A program made the translations under genes and the position numbers. Below, piece by piece: positions 52,599 to 60,489 of a stretch of 64,000 nt of DNA. A model generated the notes under the pieces. It worked only from the letters and a program-made list of their open reading frames with translations, was not told the DNA's origin and ran no database searches. Position 1 is the stretch's first letter, and each line of letters begins with the position of its first letter. The DNA is taken from the NCBI RefSeq assembly GCF_009709575.1, contig NZ_WIXO01000001.1, forward strand, positions 1,426,001 through 1,490,000. The letters are read 5' to 3'. The DNA comes from Streptomyces taklimakanensis. GTDB lineage: Bacteria > Actinomycetota > Actinomycetes > Streptomycetales > Streptomycetaceae.

Positions 52599-54290
52599 AT
52601 GAGACCACGCACCACCCGCACCACAACTGCCACAGGCCTGGTCCTCGGCCTGGCGCTGTCCCTGTTCGGTCTCGGCCAGCCCGGCCACGCGGCCACCGAC
52701 ACCACCGACACCACCGACACCACCGACGCCGCCACCGGCCTCCACGTCGAGGACGGGCGCCTGCTGGAGGCCAACGGCAACGACTTCGTGATGCGGGGCG
52801 TCAACCACCCCCACGCCTGGTACACCGGCGAGCTGGACTCCCTGGAGCACATCAAGGCCAAGGGCGCCAACACCGTCCGCGTCGTCCTCAGCAGCGGCGA
52901 CCGCTGGACCCGCAACGACGTCGCCGACGTGGCGAACGTCGTCTCCGAGTGCAAGCGGAACCGACTGATCTGTGTCCTGGAGGTGCACGACACCACCGGC
53001 TACGGCGAGCAGAGCGGCGCCGTCTCCCTGGACCGGGCCGCCGACTACTGGATCAGTGTCCGCAGCGCCCTGGAAGGCCAGGAGGACCACATCGTCGTCA
53101 ACATCGGCAACGAGCCGCACGGCAACAGCGGCTACGAGCGGTGGACGGCCGACACCGGCGCCGCGATCCGGAAGCTGCGCGACGCCGGCTTCGACCACGC
53201 CTTGATGGTCGACGCGCCCAACTGGGGCCAGGACTGGTCGGGCACCATGCGCGCCAACGCCTCCACCGTCTTCGCCGCCGACCCCGACCGCAACACGATC
53301 TTCTCCATCCACATGTACGGGGTGTACGACACCGCCGCCGAGGTCCAGGACTACCTGAACCACTTCGTGACCGCCGGACTGCCCATCGCCGTCGGCGAGT
53401 TCGGCCACGACCACAGCGACGGCAACCCCGACGAGGACGCCATCCTGGCCACCGCCGAGCGGCTCGGCCTGGGGTACCTGGGCTGGTCCTGGAGCGGCAA
53501 CGGCGGCGGCGTCGAGTACCTGGACATGGTCGAGGGCTTCGACCCGAACGCGCTCACGAGTTGGGGCGAGCGGCTCTTCGACGGCGCCAACGGCATCGCC
53601 GCGACCGCCGAGGAGGCCACCGTCTACGGCGGCGGCTCCGGCGGGGACGACACCACCCCGCCGTCCCGCCCCGGCACTCCCACCGCCTCCGGCGTGACCT
53701 CCACCGGCGTCACCCTGTCCTGGGGCGCCTCGACGGACGACGACCGGGTCGCCGGATACGACGTGGTGCGCGTCGACGGCACCTCCGAGACCGTCGTCCG
53801 CTCCACCACCGGCACCTCCGCCACCCTCACCGGTCTGACGGCGAACACCTCCTACACCTTCGCCGTGTACGCGAAGGACGCCGCCGGCAACCGCTCGCAG
53901 CGCTCGGCCGGCGTCACCGTCACCACCCGCGCGGGCGACCAGGAGCCCGTCGGCGCCTGCACGGTGGCCTACCGGATCGTCGGCCAGTGGCAGGGCGGCT
54001 TCCAGGGCGAGGTCACCGTCCGCAACACCGGCACCTCGGCGATCGACGGCTGGACGCTGGAGTGGGAGTTCGCCGACGGGCAGACCGTCACCAACATGTG
54101 GGGCGGCACGCCGACCCAGAGCGGCTCGGCGGTCACCGTCCGGCCCGCCTCGTACACCGCGACCATCCCCGCGGGCGGCTCGGTGAGCATCGGCTTCACC
54201 GGCACCTGGAACGGCGAGAACGGCGAGAACGGCGAGAACACGGCCCCGGACGCGTTCACGCTCAACGGCGGTCCCTGCTCGACCTCCTGA
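52599..54290 (+). CDS. manA: Secreted GH5 endo-beta-1,4-mannanase with Fn3 and CBM2 domains
   Basis: A 563-residue exported hydrolase. Signal residues 1-31 end in GHA. The catalytic domain (about 48-345) opens GLHVEDGRLLEANGNDFVMR and contains RGVNHPHAWY, NTVRVVLSSG, ICVLEVHDTTGYGE, VNIGNEPHGN with the acid/base glutamate and LPIAVGEFGHDH with the nucleophile glutamate, very like Streptomyces mannanases. A fibronectin III domain (about 350-437) and a C-terminal CBM2 with paired cysteines (GACTVAYRIVGQWQGGFQGE ... NGGPCSTS) bind polysaccharide. Two 9-bp tandem repeats lie in the coding sequence, one just after the signal and one near the end. GGAGGG precedes the ATG. Activity on cellulose rather than mannan is the alternative. 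Confidence 0.9.
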   Translation: MRPRTTRTTTATGLVLGLALSLFGLGQPGHAATDTTDTTDTTDAATGLHVEDGRLLEANGNDFVMRGVNHPHAWYTGELDSLEHIKAKGANTVRVVLSSGDRWTRNDVADVANVVSECKRNRLICVLEVHDTTGYGEQSGAVSLDRAADYWISVRSALEGQEDHIVVNIGNEPHGNSGYERWTADTGAAIRKLRDAGFDHALMVDAPNWGQDWSGTMRANASTVFAADPDRNTIFSIHMYGVYDTAAEVQDYLNHFVTAGLPIAVGEFGHDHSDGNPDEDAILATAERLGLGYLGWSWSGNGGGVEYLDMVEGFDPNALTSWGERLFDGANGIAATAEEATVYGGGSGGDDTTPPSRPGTPTASGVTSTGVTLSWGASTDDDRVAGYDVVRVDGTSETVVRSTTGTSATLTGLTANTSYTFAVYAKDAAGNRSQRSAGVTVTTRAGDQEPVGACTVAYRIVGQWQGGFQGEVTVRNTGTSAIDGWTLEWEFADGQTVTNMWGGTPTQSGSAVTVRPASYTATIPAGGSVSIGFTGTWNGENGENGENTAPDAFTLNGGPCSTS

Positions 54291-54296
54291 CCCGAC

Positions 54297-54335
54297 GGGT
54301 GGGGCCCGGCGCCGGACGGTGCCGGGGCCCCACCC
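54297..54335. terminator. Terminator hairpin after mannanase gene
   Basis: GGGTGGGGCCC pairs with GGGCCCCACCC, with an inner GGC/GCC extension and one bulged G, 7 nt after the mannanase stop. Confidence 0.6.
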
Positions 54336-54411
54336 GGAGCCCGGACGGCCCGGGGCACCGGTAGGGTTCCGCCGGTAGAGCCTCGTGAGGGTCCGGGAGG
54401 GGTCGGAGAGA

Positions 54412-55404
54412 GTGCGGACGAAGGCGCGTGGGCTGGGACTGCGGACCGCGGCGGTGCTGGCGGTGGCGCTGGCGAGCCTGGCGGGACTGACCGGCTGTGT
54501 GACGGTGCACGGCGAGGAGGCCCTGGTCCCGGCGACGACCGAGGCCGAGGCGGCGAAGGTCCTGGAGCACTTCACCGAGACCAACAACGAGGCCAACCGC
54601 GCCCTCGACGCCGAGCTGAACGCCACCATCGAGACGGGCCCCCTGGGCACCGTCGACCAGGCCGGGCTGAGGGCCCGTCGCGCCGTCCACCCACAGGGCA
54701 ACCCGGACCACAGGCCGCTGGAGCTGGACGACGCCCGTTTCCTGATCCCCCGGCAGGCCGGCTGGCCGAAGTTCTTCGTCGCCGACACCGCCTCCGACCG
54801 GAGTCCGGGCAAGCGGTGGCTGCTGGTCTTCACCCGTGGCGGCATCGAGGAGGACTGGAAGGCGTCGTACCTGTCGGTGCTGGCTCCCGCCGCGATGCCG
54901 GAGTTCGAGCGGGACGGCGAGGGCCACGTCGAGGCCGTCCCCGTCGACGAGACCGCCGGCCTGGCGCTGGCTCCCCGGGACCTGAGCGGCGCCTACGCCG
55001 ACTACCTGCGCGAGGGCGGCGACACCTTCGCCGACGGCGCGCTGACCAGTGCCCTGCGGGAGCGGCGGAAGGAGACGGCGGTCGGTTCCGGATCCCGCAC
55101 CGAGTGGGCCGACCTGCCGGCCGAGGACGCGCGCTACGCCCCGGTGGGGCTGCGCACGCGCGACGGCGGGGCGCTGGTCTTCTTCACCACCCACCACCAG
55201 ATGAGGCAGACCGTCGCCGAGGGGTACCGCCCGCAGGTCAAGGACCCCTACGTCAAGGCGCTGCTGGAGGGCACGCCCCGACAGTCGGTGACGTACCTCC
55301 GGCTCGCCCTCCAGGTCGCCGCCGTCCCCGCCGCGGACGCCGCGGACCCGACGGTGCGACTGCTCTACCGCCTTCAGCGGCTGACCGGCGCCAAGGGCGA
55401 GTGA
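54412..55404 (+). CDS. Lipoprotein of unknown function
   Basis: A 330-residue lipoprotein. The signal TAAVLAVALASLAGLTGC has lipidated Cys29. The exposed part is mixed alpha/beta with many acidic residues and no family I can name; notable segments are ARFLIPRQAGWPKFFVAD, WLLVFTRGGIEEDWKASYL, DLSGAYADYLREGGDTFAD and GALVFFTTHHQMRQTVAEGY. GTG 54412 was preferred to GTG 54385 because GGAGGGG lies 9 nt upstream and the signal then has its usual short basic start. TAGGGT at 54362-54367 is a possible -10. Possibly a cell-envelope protein; no partner is identifiable. Confidence 0.82.
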   Translation: MRTKARGLGLRTAAVLAVALASLAGLTGCVTVHGEEALVPATTEAEAAKVLEHFTETNNEANRALDAELNATIETGPLGTVDQAGLRARRAVHPQGNPDHRPLELDDARFLIPRQAGWPKFFVADTASDRSPGKRWLLVFTRGGIEEDWKASYLSVLAPAAMPEFERDGEGHVEAVPVDETAGLALAPRDLSGAYADYLREGGDTFADGALTSALRERRKETAVGSGSRTEWADLPAEDARYAPVGLRTRDGGALVFFTTHHQMRQTVAEGYRPQVKDPYVKALLEGTPRQSVTYLRLALQVAAVPAADAADPTVRLLYRLQRLTGAKGE

Positions 55405-55420
55405 GGCCGCGCCGGCCGGG

Positions 55421-55451
55421 CGGTTCGCGCGGGCCCGGCCGGCGCGAACCG
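55421..55451. terminator. Bidirectional terminator between lipoprotein and prim-pol genes
   Basis: CGGTTCGCGC (55421-55430) pairs with GCGCGAACCG (55442-55451) across an 11-nt loop between two converging genes. Confidence 0.65.
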
Positions 55452-55456
55452 TACGG

Positions 55457-56194
55457 TCAGCGGACCGGCCAGGGCGCCGAGTGTTCGGGCTGTTCCTCCG
55501 CGTGCGTGGCGCACGCGTCGGTCAGGGCCTCCAGCAGGGTCAACGGGTCGGGCAGCGGCCGCTCGGGCGCGCGCAGCCACCCGACCGCGGGGTCGCGCTC
55601 GTCACCGGGCAGCCGCGCGGGCGGCACCAGGACGTAGCTGCCCCGGCAGTGCCAGCGCAGGCCGGGGTGGTCGTCGAGCGTCTCGGGGTGGCAGTCCAGC
55701 TCGCAGGGCCACCACTCGTCCTCGTCGTCCGGGGTTCCCCGGGTGGCGGTGAAGAACAGCATCCGACCCGACCACGGATCGTTTCCGCACACCGCCACCG
55801 GCCCGACCTCCACGCCCTCGGCCTCCAGCCGCTCCAGCGCGGCCCGGCCGGCCACCACGGGCACGTCCAGCACGTCGTGGGTGCGTCCGGTGGCGGTGAC
55901 GAAGTTGGCCAGGGGCTGGTTCGCCGCCCAGCGGGCGATCTGCTCGGGATCGGTGGTGGCCTGGGTCTGCCAGGCGAAGGAGACCGGATGTCGGCCCGGG
56001 GTCGGGCAGCCGATCCGCTCGCAGGAACAGCCGTAGCCCTCGGGGTGCGCGGCCGGTGCCAGGGGGAAGCCGGCGGCCGCCGCGGTCAGCAGCAGATCCT
56101 CCCGGACGCGGGCCGCCTCCTGCACGGCGCTCGCGTGCGTACCGCTCCGAGAGCGTCGGCGCAGCCATCGGGAGATTCTGCTTTCGCGTTCCAT
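55457..56194 (-). CDS. Single-domain bifunctional DNA primase/polymerase-like protein
   Basis: A 245-residue protein with the N-terminal prim-pol fold found in plasmid and phage primases. Recognisable parts are LTAAAAGFPLAPAAHPEGYG, the cysteine pattern CSCERIGCPTPGRHPVSFAW, QIARWAANQPLANFVTATGR, VLDVPVVAGRAALERLE and WHCRGSYVLVPPARLP, matching the order of the prim-pol family. No helicase or primase C-terminal domain follows, and no replication or phage gene is near, so it is a stand-alone chromosomal copy of the kind common in Streptomyces; polymerase activity is not assured. The usual DxD metal motif is reduced to VLDVPV. GAGGCGG precedes the ATG. It is divergent from ddaH. Confidence 0.78.
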   Translation of the reverse strand: MERESRISRWLRRRSRSGTHASAVQEAARVREDLLLTAAAAGFPLAPAAHPEGYGCSCERIGCPTPGRHPVSFAWQTQATTDPEQIARWAANQPLANFVTATGRTHDVLDVPVVAGRAALERLEAEGVEVGPVAVCGNDPWSGRMLFFTATRGTPDDEDEWWPCELDCHPETLDDHPGLRWHCRGSYVLVPPARLPGDERDPAVGWLRAPERPLPDPLTLLEALTDACATHAEEQPEHSAPWPVR

Positions 56195-56553
56195 GAACCG
56201 CCTCACTCGCGACCGGGACCGTGGGTTTTCGAGGGTACGGAACCGAAGGCCCTCAGCCGGGCCGAATCCACGGATCTCGGATGACCTTCTCCATCCTGCG
56301 CCCTCCGCGGCGCCGATGCGTAATCGGAAGCCCGTCGCGATGGTCACAGCGACGGGTGCGGTGACGGACACGGCGGCGGGCACGGCGGCGGGCACGGCCC
56401 CCTCCCGGTCGGCACGGGTGCGCCGCCGGTGTGACGCACGCCTCCCGGGGAGGGAAAACCCGCCGTGCCGGGGACGCGGCGGCCCCGGCGGGTGGACCAT
56501 GTGCTCACACCGTGCGACACCTCCGCCACGCAGCGATCCTGTGAGGAGCCCCC
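56195..56553. other. Divergent intergenic region of prim-pol and ddaH
   Basis: A 359-bp non-coding stretch. TACCCT on the minus strand near 56231-56236 is a possible prim-pol -10. Two 12-bp direct repeats of CGGCGGGCACGG lie near 56372-56396. No gene, tRNA or clear ddaH promoter could be identified. Confidence 0.4.
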
Positions 56554-57363
56554 GTGTACTCAGCCCGCCGCTACCTGATGTGCCCACCGGCGCACTTCGA
56601 GGTCAGCTACTCCATCAACCCGTGGATGGACCCCACCAAGCCCGTGGACCTCCCGCTCGCCGTCGCGCAGTGGGAAGCCCTGCGCGACCTGTACCGCTCG
56701 CTCGGCCACACCGTCGAGGAACTCGCCCCCGACCCGGGGCTGCCCGACATGGTGTACGCCGCCAACGGCGCGCTCGTGGTCGACGGCCGGGTGCTGGGCG
56801 CCCGCTTCGCCCACCCCGAACGGGCCGGGGAGGCGGCGGCGCACCTGGCGTGGTACCGCGCCCACGGGTTCACCGAGGTCCACGAGCCGGAGCACGTCAA
56901 CGAGGGCGAGGGGGACTTCGCCGTCACCGCCTCCTGGCTGCTGGCCGGCCGCGGCTTCCGCAGCAGCCCGCTCTCCCACCCCGAGGCGCAGGAGTTCTTC
57001 GGCCGCCCGGTGATCGGCCTGGACCTGGTCGACCCGCGCTTCTACCACCTGGACACGGCTCTGTGCGTCCTGGACGACTCCCGCGACGACGCCGTCATGT
57101 ACCACCCGGGGGCGTTCTCGCCGGGCAGCCGCACGGTGCTGGCCCGGCTCTTTCCCGACGCGGTCGTCGTGGGGGAGGCGGACGCCCGCGCCTTCGGTCT
57201 CAACGCCGTCAGCGACGGGCGGCACGTGCTGCTGCCGCAGGCTGCGGTGGGGCTGTTCGAGCCGCTGCGGGAGCGCGGTTACGAACCGATCGGCGTGGAC
57301 CTGGGCGAGCTGCTCAAGGGCGGCGGCAGTGTGAAGTGCTGCACGGCGGAGCTGCGGACCTGA
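56554..57363 (+). CDS. ddaH: Dimethylarginine dimethylaminohydrolase
   Basis: A 269-residue guanidino-modifying enzyme that converts N-omega-methylated arginines (or arginine analogues) to citrulline and an amine. The fold is a five-bladed propeller shared with arginine deiminase. CPPAHFEVSYSINPWMD is the N-terminal signature, followed by MVYAANGALVVDG, EGEGDFAV, FYHLDTALCVLDD with the catalytic histidine, FGLNAVSDGRHVLLP and GGGSVKCCTAEL with the nucleophilic cysteine. GTG at 56554 has GAGGAG at 6 nt. The gene is alone on its strand. An alternative reading as an amidinotransferase is less likely given length and motifs. Confidence 0.93.
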   Translation: MYSARRYLMCPPAHFEVSYSINPWMDPTKPVDLPLAVAQWEALRDLYRSLGHTVEELAPDPGLPDMVYAANGALVVDGRVLGARFAHPERAGEAAAHLAWYRAHGFTEVHEPEHVNEGEGDFAVTASWLLAGRGFRSSPLSHPEAQEFFGRPVIGLDLVDPRFYHLDTALCVLDDSRDDAVMYHPGAFSPGSRTVLARLFPDAVVVGEADARAFGLNAVSDGRHVLLPQAAVGLFEPLRERGYEPIGVDLGELLKGGGSVKCCTAELRT

Positions 57364-57429
57364 GCCGGACGCGCGCCGGGCACGGCTCCTCGGGCACGGC
57401 CCGGGGCACGGCTCCGGCCCGTGGGCTCC

Positions 57430-58488
57430 TCACTCCCGCGCCTCCTCGCCCCCCGGCTCCTCGTCCCAGGTGTCGCCCCAGGCCGCGTCCCGGGCGGCGC
57501 GGTAGGCCGGGCGGTGCCGTCGGGTGACGGTCGCGCGCCGCAGGCCGCCGCGTTCCCCGTCCGGGCCGGTGCACAGGTCGAGGAGGACCTGCCCCTTGCG
57601 GAGCTGCGGCCTGCGCACGATCCGCGCCCCGGCGGGAGCGCCGGGCAGGGTGCCGTCCGGGTCGGGGCGGACGGCCGCCACGTAGGAGAACTTCTCGTCC
57701 TCGTACGCCAGGGAGCCTCCCTTCACCTGTCGGTGGAGGGAGGAGCGGCTGACGCGGACGGCGAAGTGGCACCAGTCCGCGCCCGGCTCCAGGGGGCAGG
57801 CCCCGCTGTGCGGGCAGGGGGCGAGGACGCGCAGTCCGGCGTCGATCAGCCGACCGCGCGCCTCGATGACCCGCCCGTAGCCCGCGGGGGTGCCCGGCTC
57901 GACGATCACCACGGCCCGTCCGGCCGCCTCGGCGGCGGCGTCCACCAGGCGGTGTCGGACGTTCTCGGGCAGCTCTCCCAGCACGTAGGAGACGGTGACG
58001 AGGTCGGCGGCGGGCAGCCCGCCGTCGGTGCCGATCGGGGCACGTCGCCACTCGGCGGCGCGCACGGCGGCCGATTCGGAGGTCTCCGCCAGCTCGCGGC
58101 CGAGGGCGAGGGCGGGCTCGGCCCGGTCCAGGACGGTGGTCGCCCTGGTGTGCCCGCCGCCGTCGCCCCAGGTCGCGGCGGCGGCCCACACGGCCGCGCC
58201 GGTGCCGCCGCCCACGTCCAGGTGGGTGGCCGGATCCAGGTCGGGGGCCCGATCGGCGAGGGCGCCCAGCGCGGCGGCGGCGGCCTCGAAGGTGGCGGGC
58301 ATCCGGTAGGCGGCGTACGCCACCACGTCCGCCCGGTCGCGCAGCACGGGCACACCGGCGGGGTCGCTCCCCCGGTAGCCGGCGATCAGCCGCTCGACGG
58401 CTCCGGCGGCCCGGCGCGGCGGCAGCCCGTCGAGCAGTCCGGCGAGCGCGTCGCGCAGCTCTTCGTCGATGTGGAGGGGGGCAAGCAC
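57430..58488 (-). CDS. Rsm22-family small-ribosomal-subunit methyltransferase-like protein
   Basis: A 352-residue protein. The SAM-binding loop is THLDVGGGTGAAVWAAA near residue 90, followed by VTVSYVLGELPE and VIVEPGTPAGY. The cysteine motif CPHSGACPLEPGADWCHF (with a further aromatic-rich LAYEDEKFSYVA) matches the metal/Fe-S site of Rsm22/METTL17. Mitochondrial relatives assist assembly of the small ribosomal subunit; bacterial members are presumed to act on the ribosome. GTG 58488 lies 6 nt after TACACT, another leaderless case, and the longer in-frame extension is discarded for that reason. It is convergent with ddaH. Confidence 0.88.
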   Translation of the reverse strand: MLAPLHIDEELRDALAGLLDGLPPRRAAGAVERLIAGYRGSDPAGVPVLRDRADVVAYAAYRMPATFEAAAAALGALADRAPDLDPATHLDVGGGTGAAVWAAAATWGDGGGHTRATTVLDRAEPALALGRELAETSESAAVRAAEWRRAPIGTDGGLPAADLVTVSYVLGELPENVRHRLVDAAAEAAGRAVVIVEPGTPAGYGRVIEARGRLIDAGLRVLAPCPHSGACPLEPGADWCHFAVRVSRSSLHRQVKGGSLAYEDEKFSYVAAVRPDPDGTLPGAPAGARIVRRPQLRKGQVLLDLCTGPDGERGGLRRATVTRRHRPAYRAARDAAWGDTWDEEPGGEEARE

Positions 58489-58494
58489 CCGGCA

Positions 58495-58500
58495 AGTGTA
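58495..58500 (-). promoter_or_regulatory. -10 box TACACT, leaderless Rsm22-like gene
   Basis: Minus strand TACACT (58500-58495), 6 nt, then GTG at 58488. The same hexamer and spacing occur at the DHA2 exporter gene. Confidence 0.55.
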
Positions 58501-58565
58501 GGCGGGCCCGTCCGGGTGGGGCGGGCGCCGGGCCGGCGGAGCGCCCACGACGGCCCGGCGCCCCC

Positions 58566-58805
58566 TCAGCGGGTCCGCGCCCACACCGCCAACAGGCTCA
58601 CCGCGGTGGCTCCCGCGCCGTAGCAGGCGCCCCGCAGGAACTGGTCGGCCGCCACGTTCCGGCGCCGCGCCGCCCACCGCGCGCCCGCCCGCGCCGTTCG
58701 ACGGCAGCGGTTCCCGGCGGCGGCCAGGCGACGCCCTCGGCTCCGCGGCCGCGCGGCCTCCGTCTCCCGCGTCGAACACCCCTCGGGGGTGCGCCTCACC
58801 CTCAT
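58566..58805 (-). CDS. Small basic protein with C-terminal membrane helix
   Basis: A 79-residue protein. The first 50 residues are very rich in arginine (RPRSRGRRLAAAGNRCRR), followed by ADQFLRGACYGAGATAVSLLAVWARTR, a likely membrane segment. GGAGGAG lies 9 nt before ATG 58805, a strong ribosome site. A shorter product from GTG 58655 would comprise only the hydrophobic 29 residues and has no ribosome site. No family recognised. It follows the lysA-like gene on the same strand after a nonamer repeat. Confidence 0.5.
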   Translation of the reverse strand: MRVRRTPEGCSTRETEAARPRSRGRRLAAAGNRCRRTARAGARWAARRRNVAADQFLRGACYGAGATAVSLLAVWARTR

Positions 58806-58821
58806 GACCGTCGACTCCTCC

Positions 58822-58874
58822 CGTGCGTCCGTGTGTTCCGTGCGTTCCGTTCGTTCCGCGTGTTCCGTGCGTTC
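58822..58874. repeat. Nonamer tandem repeat
   Basis: Six degenerate units of CGTGCGTTC (variants CGTGTGTTC, CGTTCGTTC, CGCGTGTTC; the first unit is one base short) in the 112-bp gap between the lysA-like gene and the small basic protein gene. It could vary in copy number between strains. Confidence 0.7.
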
Positions 58875-58917
58875 GGGGCGACCCGTGCGTCGTGGAAGGG
58901 GGCGCCCCGGTCGGTGC

Positions 58918-60240
58918 TCAACCGACGGCCACCGGCAGGCTCCGCTCCGCCCGCACGGGGCGGACGGGCTCGAAGCCGACCCGGCCGTCGGCGAGGACGC
59001 GGAAGCCGTGGACGGCGGGTTCGGGCAGGCTGTTGTAGTGGAAGGGCGTGGAGAAGTAGTACGCGCCGGTGTCCGGAACGACGACGAGATCGCCGGGCTC
59101 CAGCGGCGGCAGCGCCCGGTCGCGCGCCAGCAGGTCGCCCGCGAAGCAGGCCGGGCCGGCGATGTCCTGCCGCACGGGCGCTCCGTCCTTCGCCCCGCCG
59201 TCGGGGCCGTGGGCCTCGATCCGCACCGGCCAGGAGTCGGGGGCGAAGACGGTCCGCGTGGCGACCTGCACCCCGGCGTGGGTGATCGCCACCGGGCGGC
59301 CGCCCGCGTTCTTGGTGTACTCCACGTACGCGGCGGTGAAGCCGTTCTTGGCCGCCACCGAGCGGCCGAACTCGGTGACGACGGCGTACCTCCCGTCGAA
59401 GAGCGTCGGCGCGTGCGCGCGCAGCCGGGAGACGTACTCGTCGAAGCCGGGCCGGACCTCCTCGCCGGCGAAGTTGACCGGCAGCCCTCCCCCGATGTCG
59501 ATCCCGACCACCTGCCGCCGCCCGATGTGGCGGTTGACCTCCTCGGCGAACTCCACGGCCCGGGCGACGCCCTGGGCGATCAGGTCCAGCGGGCACCCCT
59601 GGGAGCCGACGTGCGCGTGCACCCAGGTGAGCCAGGGGCGTTCCCGGTAGATACGCAGCAGCCGTTGCCGGTTGCCGTCGTCCTCCAGGGGCACGCCGAA
59701 CTTCGAATGACGGGTGGCGGTGCTCATCGCGCCGATCGTGCCGCCGCCGACCTGCGGGTTGACGCGCAGCCCGATCGGCGATCGGGACATCCGGTCCGCC
59801 CGGAGGGCGTCGACTCTGGACAGCTCCTGGAAGTTGTCGATGTTGACCGCGATCCCCAGGTCCAGGGCCCGTCGCAGCTCAGCGCGGGTCTTGGCCGGCG
59901 AGTCGAACACGATCCGCTCCGGCGGGCAGCCCGCCTCCAGCGCCCGGTCGAGTTCGCCGGCGGTGGCGACCTCGCAGCCCATGCCGTTGCGGACCAGCTC
60001 CGCCAGCACCGGCACCAGGCAGTTGGCCTTGACCGCGAAGGCGTGGAGGACGTCGAGCGAGTCGGGGAACGCGCGGCGCAGGGCGCCGGCCGTCGTGGCG
60101 AGACCGTCGAGGTCGACGAACCCGGCCAGCGGATCCCGCTCGGGGTGGAGCAGCCCCTCGCGCACGGCCGCCCGCAGGACGTGCTCCCGCCGCCGGGCGG
60201 GCTCGGTGAGGCCGGCGAGTTCTGTGGGGTCGGTGGTCAT
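58918..60240 (-). CDS. Diaminopimelate decarboxylase-like fold-III PLP enzyme
   Basis: A 440-residue alanine-racemase-fold enzyme. HAFAVKANCLVPVL holds the PLP lysine; CEVATAGELDRALEAG and ERIVFDSPAKTRAEL follow as in LysA. HVGSQGCPLD, IDIGGGLPVNF, EFGRSVAAKNGFTAAY, PACFAGDLLARD with the catalytic cysteine-type CxxxD motif, and GAYYFSTPFHYN complete the pattern. The true lysA of Streptomyces normally lies beside hom and thrC, absent here, so this may be a paralogue acting on another amino acid or carboxylated polyamine. The PucR regulator gene lies upstream on the same strand, about 250 nt away. Confidence 0.85.
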   Translation of the reverse strand: MTTDPTELAGLTEPARRREHVLRAAVREGLLHPERDPLAGFVDLDGLATTAGALRRAFPDSLDVLHAFAVKANCLVPVLAELVRNGMGCEVATAGELDRALEAGCPPERIVFDSPAKTRAELRRALDLGIAVNIDNFQELSRVDALRADRMSRSPIGLRVNPQVGGGTIGAMSTATRHSKFGVPLEDDGNRQRLLRIYRERPWLTWVHAHVGSQGCPLDLIAQGVARAVEFAEEVNRHIGRRQVVGIDIGGGLPVNFAGEEVRPGFDEYVSRLRAHAPTLFDGRYAVVTEFGRSVAAKNGFTAAYVEYTKNAGGRPVAITHAGVQVATRTVFAPDSWPVRIEAHGPDGGAKDGAPVRQDIAGPACFAGDLLARDRALPPLEPGDLVVVPDTGAYYFSTPFHYNSLPEPAVHGFRVLADGRVGFEPVRPVRAERSLPVAVG

Positions 60241-60489
60241 GGCGCCCTCCGGTGTCGGTCGGCTGGAGTGCCCGGCGTGGTCGCCGGACCTGTCACCAGA
60301 GTGCTCGCGGACGGGCCGGGGAGTCTTCGTGACGTCCTCCCGGATGTCGGGGCGACCGCGGTGCGACGGCGGCGGTTCCCGGGCGGACGCCGCCGCCGTC
60401 GTGCGCGGCGACGAGAGACGGCCCCGTCCTCTCTCGTCCCCGGACGAGGACCCGCGCGGGACGGGGCGCCGCCCCGCGCGGGCGTGGGC

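Noticed and set aside
55457..56194. Prim-pol gene as evidence of a mobile element
   Set aside because: No replication initiator, integrase, partition or phage gene nearby, and neighbouring genes are chromosomal housekeeping or secreted-enzyme genes.
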